64,000 nt of DNA from Mesobacillus jeotgali (GTDB taxonomy: Bacteria; Bacillota; Bacilli; Bacillales; Cytobacillaceae): contig NZ_CP109811.1 in the NCBI RefSeq assembly GCF_014856545.2, positions 1,482,001 to 1,546,000 on the forward strand. Direction: 5' to 3'. The notes under the pieces are model-generated. The model was not told where the DNA came from. It saw only the letters and a list, made by a program, of their open reading frames with translations, and did not search any database. Position 1 is the stretch's first letter. Every line of letters starts with the position of its first letter. Both the position numbers and the translations under genes were made by a program. Below, one piece after another: positions 8,131 through 15,872 of the stretch.

Positions 8131-8330
8131 AATACCAATCCTCCGCGTGTTAAATCACAAACAGCGAGTGGATTTGAAAATAGGCATTTTTCTGTACGTG
8201 GTCATCCTTCCCAAAGGGAATGAGCCAACAAAGGGTTGATCACCAAATCCACTCAAACAGTTTTTATTACAGGGTCTTAGCCACCATAAAAAGCCACGTC
8301 CTATAAACCGTTTGTGTCCTCTACATTATG
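8131..8330 (-). ncRNA. Candidate IS110 bridge RNA region
   Basis: The non-coding DNA directly upstream of the recombinase is where IS110 elements encode the bridge RNA. An 11-bp inverted repeat (8166-8176 with 8244-8254, GAGTGGATTTG and its complement) encloses further pairs, including the perfect palindrome TTCCCAAAGGGAA at 8208-8220. This gives a multi-stem fold. Exact RNA ends and the donor and target loops were not determined. Confidence 0.5.
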
Positions 8331-8475
8331 GACATAGAAGATTTATTTTCATGCATGAGTTGGGAGTCGAAGGAATCATGATAGTTTTTATTGTATTTGG
8401 TTGTGTTGAAGGATAGAAACTGTAGCTGAAAAACGAAGAGAAAACCTTTTGTATTTTTTCCGAAGTCATAGCAAG

Positions 8476-8650
8476 TTCAGACAAAACGATGGCTCATCCT
8501 TATAATTTTGTCTGAAGTGATACTAAGCTTCAGACAAAACATCGGTTTATTTTCGTGATTTTGTCCGAGTCTTAGCAGGTTCGGACAAAACGATGGTTCA
8601 TCCACGTGATTTTGTCCTAAGTCATACCAGGGTTCTGACAAAGCGCCAGC
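8476..8650. repeat. About 52-bp tandem stem-loop repeat, three units plus a partial
   Basis: Units begin at 8476, 8529, 8580 and 8633 (periods 53, 51, 53). Each opens with TTC(A/G/T)GACAAA and, in the first three, closes with TTTTGTC(T/C), so every unit folds into a stem-loop. A degenerate half-unit may precede at ~8445. The overlapping minus-strand frame translates as a repeated peptide and is not considered a gene. The stretch 8331-8475 holds nothing recognisable. Confidence 0.75.
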
Positions 8651-8799
8651 ACCCTTTTTGACCATACAAATTCATATAAGTTTTGGATTGGGATTCCCAA
8701 TAACATCCTTTGGAATTTTTCCCATACCCTAATATAATCTTACGTTTTATCGAATTGTCTTTTAGAATAGAAGTTGGGGGAAAACTGGAGGCAATTTGA

Positions 8800-9162
8800 A
8801 TGATCTATAAAAAAATAGCTGGAATCAGCATGTGGCAGTTGAACAGGACTTTAAAAAAACTCGCATTCGCAAGAATGGAACTGGAAAAACAAATGCGGAA
8901 GGAATTAATTGTGGTCCTGCTTGAGCCGAAAAAAGAAAACGTTCTAGCAAGTGCAGAAGAGAAAAAAGAAATCGAGGAAGCAGTTCAGGAACTAAGCGGC
9001 TTTGAGACATTGAAACTATGTTTGCTCGAAGATTGTAAGCCGGTGTACAGAGAAAAAGTGAACAATAATGGTGTGTCAAGATGGCTGGAAATACCGGTCA
9101 AACCTTTGATTACATATGAATTTCTAAATGAGGCCCAAGAAAATCAAGTGAAAATAGGATAA
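8800..9162 (+). CDS. Conserved-looking cytosolic protein of unknown function
   Basis: 120 residues, no signal peptide or membrane segment. The N-terminal half is Lys/Glu rich and likely helical (about residues 15-70, e.g. KKEIEEAVQEL); the C-terminal half (~75-115) looks like a small alpha/beta region. ATG is preceded by GGAGG with eight-base spacing. It stands alone between the 52-bp repeats and an interspersed repeat. I do not recognise the family. Confidence 0.6.
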   Translation: MIYKKIAGISMWQLNRTLKKLAFARMELEKQMRKELIVVLLEPKKENVLASAEEKKEIEEAVQELSGFETLKLCLLEDCKPVYREKVNNNGVSRWLEIPVKPLITYEFLNEAQENQVKIG

Positions 9163-9221
9163 GCACCAATGCGAAGAAGAGGACCATTCAAGGTTCTCTT
9201 TTTTGTTTGGCATCGCTAGCC

Positions 9222-9372
9222 GGGGCTGACCAAGGCGCTTGCGCTTTTCTTTGTCCAGCTCCAGCGCCTAGCCCCTCGAGTCGTTTCGGTCCTGCCAATG
9301 AAGTCAAAGAACGACTTCACTGTCAGGCCCTCCAACGCTTGTCGGGGCTGACCAAGGCGCTTGCGCTTTTCT
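9222..9372. repeat. Interspersed Bacillus-type repeat, copy A
   Basis: A GC-richer non-coding block bounded by a 28-bp direct repeat (9222-9249 and 9344-9371, beginning GGGGCTGACCAAGGCGCTTG). It has an internal GAAGTC/GACTTC stem (9300-9318). Related sequence recurs at 21455-21500 and 48655-48893. The block falls in the ~300-bp gap before the YjcZ-type genes. Confidence 0.75.
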
Positions 9373-9461
9373 AATTGGGCTAGTATTTTTTTCGTTGTTT
9401 AATTGCACAAATGTCCCGACCTGAATAGGATGTAGGGACACAAAAAAAGGAGGTTGTTACG

Positions 9462-9560
9462 ATGTCTGAAGGATGCGGCTATGGTGGCGGTTTCGCCCTG
9501 CTTGTAGTATTGTTCATTCTTTTAATCATAATCGGAGCGTCTTGGGGTTTCGGTTACTAA
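9462..9560 (+). CDS. YjcZ-family small membrane protein
   Basis: 32 residues: a polar Gly/Cys-rich start (MSEGCGYGGG) and one transmembrane helix ([18 protein letters not shown]). This is the layout of the YjcZ/SscA small sporulation proteins. AAGGAGG lies seven bases before ATG. A TGTCCC...GGGACA inverted repeat lies at 9412-9440. It is followed 36 bp later by a second member, so the two are probably co-transcribed. Confidence 0.8.
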   Translation: MSEGCGYGGGFALLVVLFILLIIIGASWGFGY

Positions 9561-9596
9561 ACTCTGAATAAGAAAACTTCATTGGGAGGTTTTATC

Positions 9597-9728
9597 ATGT
9601 ACGGATACAGCGGAGGCTGTGGTTATGGCGGTTACGGTGTAGGAGGAGCTGGATACGGAAGCGGTTTTGTTTTGATCGTTGTCCTGTTTATCCTCTTGAT
9701 CATCGTCGGCTGCGCATGCTATCGCTAA
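9597..9728 (+). CDS. YjcZ-family small membrane protein, second copy
   Basis: 43 residues: a Gly/Tyr-rich N-terminus ([14 protein letters not shown]) followed by one transmembrane helix ([19 protein letters not shown]) almost identical to that of the preceding gene, so the two look like tandem duplicates. GGGAGG precedes the ATG. B. subtilis relatives are tied to spore-coat assembly, which suggests but does not prove the role here. Confidence 0.8.
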   Translation: MYGYSGGCGYGGYGVGGAGYGSGFVLIVVLFILLIIVGCACYR

Positions 9729-9740
9729 TAATAACCTGGA

Positions 9741-9791
9741 AAGAGGCTGTTACAAGGGTCAAGATGACTCTTGACAGCCTCTTCTTTTTTT
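9741..9791 (+). terminator. Terminator of the YjcZ pair
   Basis: GAGGCTGT and ACAGCCTC outer arms with an inner AAGGGTCAA/TTGACTC-like stem, followed by a run of T. Confidence 0.8.
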
Positions 9792-9946
9792 CGCTGACAA
9801 AACATTTTTTACAGCGGGTTAGTTAATTAGGACGATGAAAAAATAAGGAATTCTTGTTATTTTTAAATAAATTAAAAATATTCCGAAAATAAGTGATTCT
9901 TTTTTTATGCTCGTTCGTCTAACTGTCTGTAAAAGGGGGGAGAATT

Positions 9947-10474
9947 TTGAGCGATCACTACAGCATTCATTTCCAAAAGGTATACGAGGAATACAGTGAC
10001 AAGGTTTATGGCTATCTCCTGTTATTGACCGGCAAGAAGGAAGTCGCGGAGGATTTGACCCAGGAAACATTTTTAAGGGTGTACAAGCATATCCATCAAT
10101 TTAATGGTGATTCACAAATTTTTACATGGCTTGTGAAAATTGCCCGGAATGTTGCAATAGACCATTTAAGGAGAGGAAGACGGCTGCGCTTTTTTTCATT
10201 GGATAAATATTCTTTCGAATCCTGTCAGCCATCGCCAGTCGAAATCATTGTAAAAGGAGAAAAAACTTCACTCCTTTACAAGGGTATTAAAGCACTGAAG
10301 CTGAGCTACCAGGAGGTATTGATTTTAAGGAAAATCAAAGAATTCTCGATAAGGGAAACGGCACTGATCCTTGGCTGGAGCGAAAGCAAAGTGAAAATTA
10401 CTACTTCCCGGGCAATGGCTGCTTTAAAAAAAGAGTTAAAGAGAAGAGGGGAAATAATTGAAGAAATCATTTGA
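9947..10474 (+). CDS. ECF-type RNA polymerase sigma factor
   Basis: 175 residues. Region 2 (YSDKVYGYLLLLTGKKEVAEDLTQETFLRVY, ending IFTWLVKIARNVAIDHLRR) and region 4 (YQEVLILRKIKEFSIRETALILGWSESKVKITTSRA) are intact, with no region 3, as in ECF factors of the SigX/SigM type. The TTG start is supported by AAAAGGGGGGAG. A CGTC at 9916-9919 could be an ECF -10 for autoregulation, but no AAC-type -35 is visible. It overlaps the next gene by 17 bp, typical of a sigma/anti-sigma pair. Confidence 0.85.
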   Translation: MSDHYSIHFQKVYEEYSDKVYGYLLLLTGKKEVAEDLTQETFLRVYKHIHQFNGDSQIFTWLVKIARNVAIDHLRRGRRLRFFSLDKYSFESCQPSPVEIIVKGEKTSLLYKGIKALKLSYQEVLILRKIKEFSIRETALILGWSESKVKITTSRAMAALKKELKRRGEIIEEII

Positions 10475-11075
10475 ACTAGAGGATAGCTTCAAGAGCCTTA
10501 GCCACATTCCAAGGTCTGAGATACAAAAGCGTAAAACTTATAATACAATCATTCGGAACGGACGGCCGGAGAGACCGGTTCATTACATAGTAAAAAATTG
10601 GACAGGCAGTCTCCTGACCTTTGTGATGATATTAGTATGTTCAGCTTATCTTTTGACAGAAATCAAAAATCCTTCCCAGGAGGGGGAAGCCGCTCTCAAT
10701 ACTGCTGAGATCTATGCGGCAAGCGAAGTTGTCATTACGTATCTTACCAAATCTGATTCAGCTGACCATTTTAATCTGCACGCCAACCTTACGAGAAAAG
10801 GAGTTTCCATCATAGACGAAGCAAGTTGGCTGAAAACCATGAATGAGACGATCAACGGCCGAAACAGCGTGAAGAATGCACCGGATCTGAAGGATGGATA
10901 TGATCTATTGTTAATTTACGAGGGAAGAAAACCTGATAAATGTAAATTATGGATTAATGATGGAAATGTATATATGCAAAGAATGAAAGAACAAAGGGTA
11001 TATAAAGTAGAGGCAAATAAAGCAGGAAAGGTGATTTCAATGATTGAAGATATGGAAAAACAGATTCAATTTTGA
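10458..11075 (+). CDS. Probable membrane-anchored anti-sigma factor
   Basis: 205 residues starting at TTG inside the end of the sigma gene. An N-terminal cytosolic segment (~1-45) would bind the sigma factor; one transmembrane helix (WTGSLLTFVMILVCSAYLL, ~48-66) is followed by a ~140-residue outer domain. No zinc HxxxCxxC anti-sigma motif is present, so the assignment rests on gene order and topology. The outer domain ends in a basic/acidic region without a recognised fold. The terminator overlaps the stop codon. Function is inferred, not shown by a motif. Confidence 0.65.
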   Translation: MKKSFELEDSFKSLSHIPRSEIQKRKTYNTIIRNGRPERPVHYIVKNWTGSLLTFVMILVCSAYLLTEIKNPSQEGEAALNTAEIYAASEVVITYLTKSDSADHFNLHANLTRKGVSIIDEASWLKTMNETINGRNSVKNAPDLKDGYDLLLIYEGRKPDKCKLWINDGNVYMQRMKEQRVYKVEANKAGKVISMIEDMEKQIQF

Positions 11076-11088
11076 ATCTGTTTTTTTA
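11056..11088 (+). terminator. Terminator overlapping the anti-sigma stop codon
   Basis: ACAGATTCAA and TTGAATCTGT arms followed by seven T; the stop codon is in the hairpin. Confidence 0.85.
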
Positions 11089-11204
11089 TATGTCTTTTCG
11101 ACTATTTTTTTATAAAACTTATAGAATATGTTTAGTTTGTCGAAAGGTGTGGTAAGAGTAAGTTTGTACTTATTAATCAACTTGAATATACAGGAGGAAG
11201 AAAA

Positions 11205-12497
11205 ATGAAGAGGGGTCTAGCAATCATTGTTGCAGTATTTATGCTAATTGGCTTGCTGGCTGGCTGCTCAGGAGAGCAAAAAGCAGATGCCGAAAAAACG
11301 AAGGACGGAAAAGTAGTAGTCGATTTTTGGACGTTCTGGGGATCAGAAACACGCCGTCCGATTATAGAAAAAATCATCGATGATTATAACAATTCCCAGG
11401 ATAAGGTGTTTGTTAAACATACTTTCTTGCCATGGGGCGATATTTGGACAAAAAACCTTGCCTCAGTCGCAGCCGGCAACCCTGCTGATGTCATCATCAA
11501 CGACATCAACACAGTTGCCCAGCGTGCTGAAAACAAGCAGGTTGAGGATTTAAGCCAGTATATAGATGATTCTTTCAAGCAAAAATTTTATCCGCATTTA
11601 TGGGAGACTGTCGAGTATGAGGGCAAGTCTTTTGCTGTCCCATTCAATACAGACACACGTCTTCTTTTCTACAATAAGACTGCATTCAAGGAAGCAGGAC
11701 TGGATCCTGAGAAGCCGCCTGCAACCTGGGCAGAGCTCGAGGAGTACGCAAAGAAGTTAGATGTTAAAGATGGCGATCGCTATGAGCGAGTAGGATTCTA
11801 TCCTTTATGGGGAAGTGTAGGTGCATCCAGCTGGATGACAAACGCAGATAGCGGCAAGGGTTTTATTGAAGATGGTGAGTTGACGATCAACACTCCGAAA
11901 AAAGTTGAAGCTCTTAATTGGATCCTTGACTGGAAGGAACGCCTCGGGGAAAACACGGTACAGGCCTTCCAGGCAGAATTCGGAAGTGAACAGGCAAATC
12001 CATTCATTGCTGGAAAAGTAGCGATGTGGGTTGATGTAGGAACATTCTACACACAGTTAAGAGATTATGGACAGGATGTCGATTTTGGCGTTGCCCCAAT
12101 TCCTGCAAACGAGGAAGGTTCAGGTAACTGGTCAGAGGGCGGCGGATTTGTAGTTGAAATTCCGAAAGGCGCTAAACACCCAGAAGAAGCAATGGATTTC
12201 ATTAAGTATCTGACAGATGTTGAAGCTCAAAAATATTGGTCGGTCAAAAACTATGACAATGTTGCAAACATTGAAGCTGCAGAAGCTGCTTTAAATGAGC
12301 TTGAGGGACCTGACAAGATGGTCTATGAAGCTTCAGTTAAAAACTTGGATCAAACAAAAATGTTCCCGGTACCAGTAGAGTATCCGGATTATCACAGCAG
12401 ATTAAACCCGCATATCGACAATGCCCTATTAGGAAAAACTTCTCCTGAAAAAGCATTGGAAGAAGCTGAAGAAGATATCGAAAAAATGAAGAAGTAA
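11205..12497 (+). CDS. Sugar ABC transporter substrate-binding lipoprotein
   Basis: 430 residues of the family 1 extracellular sugar-binding type. The signal peptide ends in lipobox LAGC (Cys21), so the mature protein is lipid-anchored outside the membrane. Downstream are VDFWTFWGSETRRPIIEKII, VIINDIN and the SBP signature region NPFIAGKVAMWVDVG. The ligand is probably an oligosaccharide or glycoside but cannot be named. AGGAGGA precedes ATG. A terminator follows, so the two permease genes downstream are likely expressed at a lower level by read-through or from their own promoter. Confidence 0.88.
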   Translation: MKRGLAIIVAVFMLIGLLAGCSGEQKADAEKTKDGKVVVDFWTFWGSETRRPIIEKIIDDYNNSQDKVFVKHTFLPWGDIWTKNLASVAAGNPADVIINDINTVAQRAENKQVEDLSQYIDDSFKQKFYPHLWETVEYEGKSFAVPFNTDTRLLFYNKTAFKEAGLDPEKPPATWAELEEYAKKLDVKDGDRYERVGFYPLWGSVGASSWMTNADSGKGFIEDGELTINTPKKVEALNWILDWKERLGENTVQAFQAEFGSEQANPFIAGKVAMWVDVGTFYTQLRDYGQDVDFGVAPIPANEEGSGNWSEGGGFVVEIPKGAKHPEEAMDFIKYLTDVEAQKYWSVKNYDNVANIEAAEAALNELEGPDKMVYEASVKNLDQTKMFPVPVEYPDYHSRLNPHIDNALLGKTSPEKALEEAEEDIEKMKK

Positions 12498-12504
12498 TAA
12501 ACAC

Positions 12505-12538
12505 AAAAAGAGAAGGCGCATTCCGCCCTTCTCTTTTT
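12505..12538 (+). terminator. Terminator/attenuator between binding protein and permease genes
   Basis: AAAAAGAGAAGGCG and CGCCCTTCTCTTTTT arms with a 5-nt loop. Its place inside the transport cluster fits the usual excess of binding protein over permease. Confidence 0.85.
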
Positions 12539-12724
12539 AATAAAAACCGTGTTTTTTAAAGAAATCCTGTCTTAAGGTATTGGAAATACTTGTAAAAATT
12601 CTGATGGGTGTGAAAGCAGCAAGGTTGCCGAAAAAATCTTGAAAAACAACAAAGAAAAAGTTGATAATGGATAGCCATTTTTTTCGGAATAGTCACTTAA
12701 ATTCAATAGGGGGGTTTGGGAGCG

Positions 12725-13717
12725 ATGAAGTCATCTGATAGTACATTAGTACACACAGAAACTGGGTCTAAAGTTATAAGGGAACGTCAAACTGCTGAAG
12801 CAGCCCGAACGAAGGGGCTCAGCAGAAAAGCAAAAGACAACCTGGCTGGTTACTTATTCATTTCACCATGGATCATTGGGTTTCTCGGTCTGACCTTAGG
12901 TCCCTTGCTATTCAGTCTGGCCGCTAGTTTCACAGATTACAATATTACTTCAAAAATGAATTTCATTGGTCTGGAAAACTATAAACGTATGTTTACGATG
13001 GACGATTTATTTCGCACTTCTCTTTTTAATACTCTTTATTATGTTATTTTCTCTGTTCCATTGACGACTGCGGGTGCTATTTTACTAGCTGTTCTGTTGA
13101 ACCAGAAGATCAAGGGGATGAAGTTTTTCAGGACAATCTATTATTTGCCTGCGGTGTTATCCGGTGTTGCTGTATATTTTCTTTGGATGCAGCTACTGAG
13201 TCCATCAACAGGGCTGGTGAACACGATGCTTGGCTGGTTCGGGATTGATGGTCCGGCCTGGCTGTTTGATCCTGAATGGACAAAACCAGCATTGCTGTTA
13301 ATGAAAATGTGGAGTGTAGGCGGGGGAATGTTGTTATACCTTGCAATCATGCAAGGGGTTTCGCCTCAGATGTATGAAGCAGCTGATATTGAAGGTGCAT
13401 CTCCTTGGCAAAAGTTTTACCATATAACTCTTCCAATGATCTCTCCGATTATTTTCTTTGATGTGATCACGAGTACAATTGGTGCATTCCAGATTTTCCA
13501 GGAAGCATATGTTATGACCGAAAACGGAAGCGGCGGTCCTGGGAATTCGCTATTATTCTATAACCTGCATATGTGGAATAACGCATTTGAAGTCTTTAAC
13601 ATGGGATATGCTTCTGCAATGGCATGGTTATTGTTCATTATTGTCATGATCTTGACAGCAGTGAACATGAAGCTTGGCAAGCGATGGGTACATTATGAAG
13701 GGGGTGACGGCAAATGA
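12725..13717 (+). CDS. Sugar ABC transporter permease, MalF type
   Basis: 330 residues with about six transmembrane helices after a ~40-residue polar N-terminus. The EAA cytosolic loop reads YEAADIEGASPWQKFYHITLPMI, the contact site for the ATPase. ATG 12725 is preferred over TTG 12716 because GGGGGG sits ten bases before it. The stop overlaps the next start (ATGA), so the two permeases are translationally coupled. No ATP-binding subunit is encoded in the cluster, implying use of a shared MsmX-type ATPase. Confidence 0.88.
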   Translation: MKSSDSTLVHTETGSKVIRERQTAEAARTKGLSRKAKDNLAGYLFISPWIIGFLGLTLGPLLFSLAASFTDYNITSKMNFIGLENYKRMFTMDDLFRTSLFNTLYYVIFSVPLTTAGAILLAVLLNQKIKGMKFFRTIYYLPAVLSGVAVYFLWMQLLSPSTGLVNTMLGWFGIDGPAWLFDPEWTKPALLLMKMWSVGGGMLLYLAIMQGVSPQMYEAADIEGASPWQKFYHITLPMISPIIFFDVITSTIGAFQIFQEAYVMTENGSGGPGNSLLFYNLHMWNNAFEVFNMGYASAMAWLLFIIVMILTAVNMKLGKRWVHYEGGDGK

Positions 13718-14583
13718 GTTCAATGACAGCACCAAAATTTTATGAAACTAAAAAGTTCAAAGACAGGGTAAGACTCTCATTTGTGACTCTGCTGCTTCTT
13801 GCCGGCAGTACGCTAATCCTTATGCCGTTATGGTGGATGATTTCCACATCCTTAAAATCACCCGCAGAGATTGCGCAGTATCCGCCGACATTTTTCCCAA
13901 AGGAATTTAATTTCAATAATTATATCGAGGCTTGGCAGACTGCGCCTTTCACTCGGTGGGCTTTAAACACATTATTCCTTGCAACTGTCGGCACAATCGG
14001 AAGTGTACTTGTCAATTCACTGGTTGCATATGGCTTCGCAAAAATCAAATTCAAGGGAAGGAATGCACTGTTTGTCTTGGTACTCTCGACGATGCTTATT
14101 CCGGGGTTTGTGACAATGGTGCCTCAGTATATCCTCTTTTCAAAGCTTGGATGGATTGACACGTATCTGCCATTGCTTGTGCCTGCATTCCTTGGCAGCG
14201 CGTTTTTCATCTTCTTGCTGCGCCAGTTCATGATGGGAATCCCGAATGAACTCATCGAAGCTGCAGTACTTGATGGTGCAGGCCACCTCCAGATTTGGTG
14301 GCATATTATGATCCCGTTGACAAAGCCAGCATTGATTACAGTAGCGATCTTTTCATTTAACGGTGCATGGAATGACCTGTTAGGGCCATTGCTTTATATC
14401 AATGATGAAAGCAAGTACACGCTGCAGATTGGCCTGCAAACCTTCAAGGGTACTGTCCAGACACAATGGCATTACTTGATGGCAATGTCCGTCACCGTTC
14501 TATTGCCGGTTGTTTTGTTATTCTTCTTTTTCCAAAAATACTTTATCGAAGGCTCAAATATTTCCTCAGGAACTAAGGGATAA
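13714..14583 (+). CDS. Sugar ABC transporter permease, MalG type
   Basis: 289 residues, six predicted transmembrane helices. The EAA loop reads IEAAVLDGAGHLQIWWHIMIPLTKPA and the C-terminus is typical of MalG-like proteins. It starts within the stop of the MalF-type gene and ends before a strong terminator. It forms the heterodimeric channel with its partner. Confidence 0.88.
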   Translation: MSSMTAPKFYETKKFKDRVRLSFVTLLLLAGSTLILMPLWWMISTSLKSPAEIAQYPPTFFPKEFNFNNYIEAWQTAPFTRWALNTLFLATVGTIGSVLVNSLVAYGFAKIKFKGRNALFVLVLSTMLIPGFVTMVPQYILFSKLGWIDTYLPLLVPAFLGSAFFIFLLRQFMMGIPNELIEAAVLDGAGHLQIWWHIMIPLTKPALITVAIFSFNGAWNDLLGPLLYINDESKYTLQIGLQTFKGTVQTQWHYLMAMSVTVLLPVVLLFFFFQKYFIEGSNISSGTKG

Positions 14584-14589
14584 AAGAAT

Positions 14590-14630
14590 ACAGCAAAAAG
14601 GATGCCACAGACTGGCATCCTTTTTGCTGT
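14590..14630. terminator. Strong terminator after the sugar permease genes, possibly bidirectional
   Basis: AGCAAAAAGGATGCC and GGCATCCTTTTTGCT arms, 7-nt loop; A and T tracts are inside the stem, so it may serve the minus-strand gene too. Confidence 0.85.
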
Positions 14631-14703
14631 ATTTTAACGGCTGCTTCGTAAAGGTTGTTGTGAAATCCTAAAAAAGCTATTTAGCTCTTGAGAAAAGAGC
14701 CTT

Positions 14704-14940
14704 TTAATTCATGACTGGGCAGGTTGTCAGCCACACGCCTGATACACAGGTTCTATAACCATTATGATAAACGTACTTAGTGCACTGCCAGCATGTGTAC
14801 CCATCTGGATTTACTCCGGTTTTGCCCTGGTAATCCTCGACAGGACTGGCATTCCTATTTGTGTTTTGTGAAGAGGAGGCAATGACAGAACCTGAGAAAA
14901 CAAGCAGCAATACGAAAGTCAACATAAACAGTTTTTGCAT
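14704..14940 (-). CDS. Secreted small Cys-containing protein of unknown function
   Basis: 78 residues. A Sec signal peptide (hydrophobic ~4-20, cleavage plausible after VIA) precedes a ~57-residue mature part with four cysteines (CWQC, YRTC, TTC), enough for two disulfides or one metal site. The spacing CxxC-x14-C-x9-C is visible. Start ATG 14940 has AAGGGGGAT before it. An inverted repeat (14974-15005) lies in its promoter region. No family is recognised; a toxin-like or stress-peptide role would be speculation. Confidence 0.65.
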   Translation of the reverse strand: MQKLFMLTFVLLLVFSGSVIASSSQNTNRNASPVEDYQGKTGVNPDGYTCWQCTKYVYHNGYRTCVSGVWLTTCPVMN

Positions 14941-14973
14941 AAATTCATCCCCCTTATTTTTATAGAAATAACG

Positions 14974-15005
14974 TAACAGTAAGCTTTGTAAAAAATTTAC
15001 TGTTA
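14974..15005. promoter_or_regulatory. Inverted repeat upstream of the secreted Cys protein
   Basis: TAACAGTAA and TTACTGTTA form perfect 9-bp arms 14 bp apart, centred ~50 bp before the ATG. This is consistent with a dimeric operator; the regulator is unknown. Confidence 0.45.
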
Positions 15006-15106
15006 ATTATAAGGTACGGAATGGCCTATCGATTTAGAATAGGACAAAGTGTTTAATCACTAAAAGGCCACTTTTGACCCAGGAGGAGAACCTTAATTTT
15101 CCCAAC

Positions 15107-15131
15107 AAAAAAGCCCGTGAATTTCCGGGCT
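15107..15131 (-). terminator. Terminator of DUF1232 gene
   Basis: AGCCCG and CGGGCT arms overlapping the stop codon region, followed on the minus strand by a run of T. Confidence 0.8.
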
Positions 15132-15582
15132 AATTAAGGCTATGCGTATTTTTTTCAAATGGGGTTTCTTCAATAATGGTATTGCTGGCTTGATGATTTT
15201 CCTTCCAGATACGGTATCTTTCCAGGTCAACAGTAATCTGTTTTAAAACAAAACCGATTACCGCCGCATCATCTACGATTCCCAGCCCAAGAAGGAAGTC
15301 TGGAATTAAATCAATGGGAGACACGAAGTAAATGATTGAAGCGATAATGGTCACGATAGATCTCGTCGGTATTTTCCTGTACTCTCCCCGGCGCCATGCT
15401 CCAACTAAATCAAACAGCAGCTGGAGGTTGTCCCAAATCTCAGCAAGGGAACCTTTATGGTCATCAGCCTTTTTACCGGCATCCTTCAATAGTATATCCG
15501 TCTTCTCAGGTTTATTTATATACTCTCTTGCCTTGGATTCAAACTTTTTATAGCCTTCTTCGAGTTTCTTTGTTCCTATCAT
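15130..15582 (-). CDS. YkvA/DUF1232 domain membrane-associated protein
   Basis: 150 residues. The DUF1232 core IIYFVSPIDLIPDFLLGLGIVDDAAVIGFVL (about residues 90-118) is unmistakable: a hydrophobic hairpin with the conserved SPIDLIPD motif. The N-terminal ~70 residues are charged and probably helical. The family's biochemical role is unknown. ATG 15582 is taken as the start because GGAAGGGTG is correctly spaced from it; the upstream GTG abuts the Shine-Dalgarno. Confidence 0.8.
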   Translation of the reverse strand: MIGTKKLEEGYKKFESKAREYINKPEKTDILLKDAGKKADDHKGSLAEIWDNLQLLFDLVGAWRRGEYRKIPTRSIVTIIASIIYFVSPIDLIPDFLLGLGIVDDAAVIGFVLKQITVDLERYRIWKENHQASNTIIEETPFEKNTHSLN

Positions 15583-15750
15583 TCCCAACACCCTTCCTGC
15601 AAATATTGCTTATCTCTTATTTTTACCCTTTTAGTTCTTTTAACCAAACATCTCTAGTAACTGGTAAATTTTTGTCCTGAATGTCTTCAGAAGCTAAACG
15701 GCTGTTTGAAATCACTGTTTATGGGAAATTTAAAGGATGATTAAAAACAG

Positions 15751-15807
15751 TTGACTAATCATGTATATACAAGTAAAATGAAAACGTAAACAACATGTAT
15801 ATACAAG
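15751..15807 (+). promoter_or_regulatory. tre promoter with two TreR operators and a cre site
   Basis: The -35 TTGACT (15751-15756), a 17-bp spacer and the -10 TAAAAT (15774-15779) form a strong SigA promoter. The 14-mer CATGTATATACAAG, matching the TreR operator core TTGTATATACAA with one mismatch, occurs at 15760-15773 (inside the spacer) and 15794-15807. Between them ATGAAAACGTAAACAA (15778-15793) fits the CcpA cre consensus WTGNAARCGNWWWCAW at every position. This predicts induction by trehalose-6-phosphate and repression by preferred sugars. Confidence 0.9.
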
Positions 15808-15872
15808 TGTTTGGATTTATAGAAGTGTTTTTTTTTTAGATGAATGAAAACGGTAACAGGAGGAGAGTAAAT

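Larger units (their letters stand above)
6930..8350 (-). mobile_element. IS110-family insertion sequence (ends approximate)
   Basis: One transposase gene on the minus strand with about 200 bp of structured non-coding DNA on its 5' side and a short 3' flank. IS110 elements lack the long terminal inverted repeats that would mark the ends. I could not fix the termini, and the limits given are a guess spanning the likely element. Terminal position should be set by comparison with an empty site. Confidence 0.55.

Noticed and set aside
8476..8650. Possible CRISPR array
   Set aside because: The period is regular, but the whole unit is repeated with scattered changes; there are no constant repeats alternating with unique spacers and no cas genes.
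8477..8665. 62-codon minus-strand reading frame with repeated GQNH...FCPNLL-like peptide
   Set aside because: It is a translation of the 52-bp stem-loop repeat, has no ribosome-binding site and no family resemblance; the signal is in the DNA/RNA structure.
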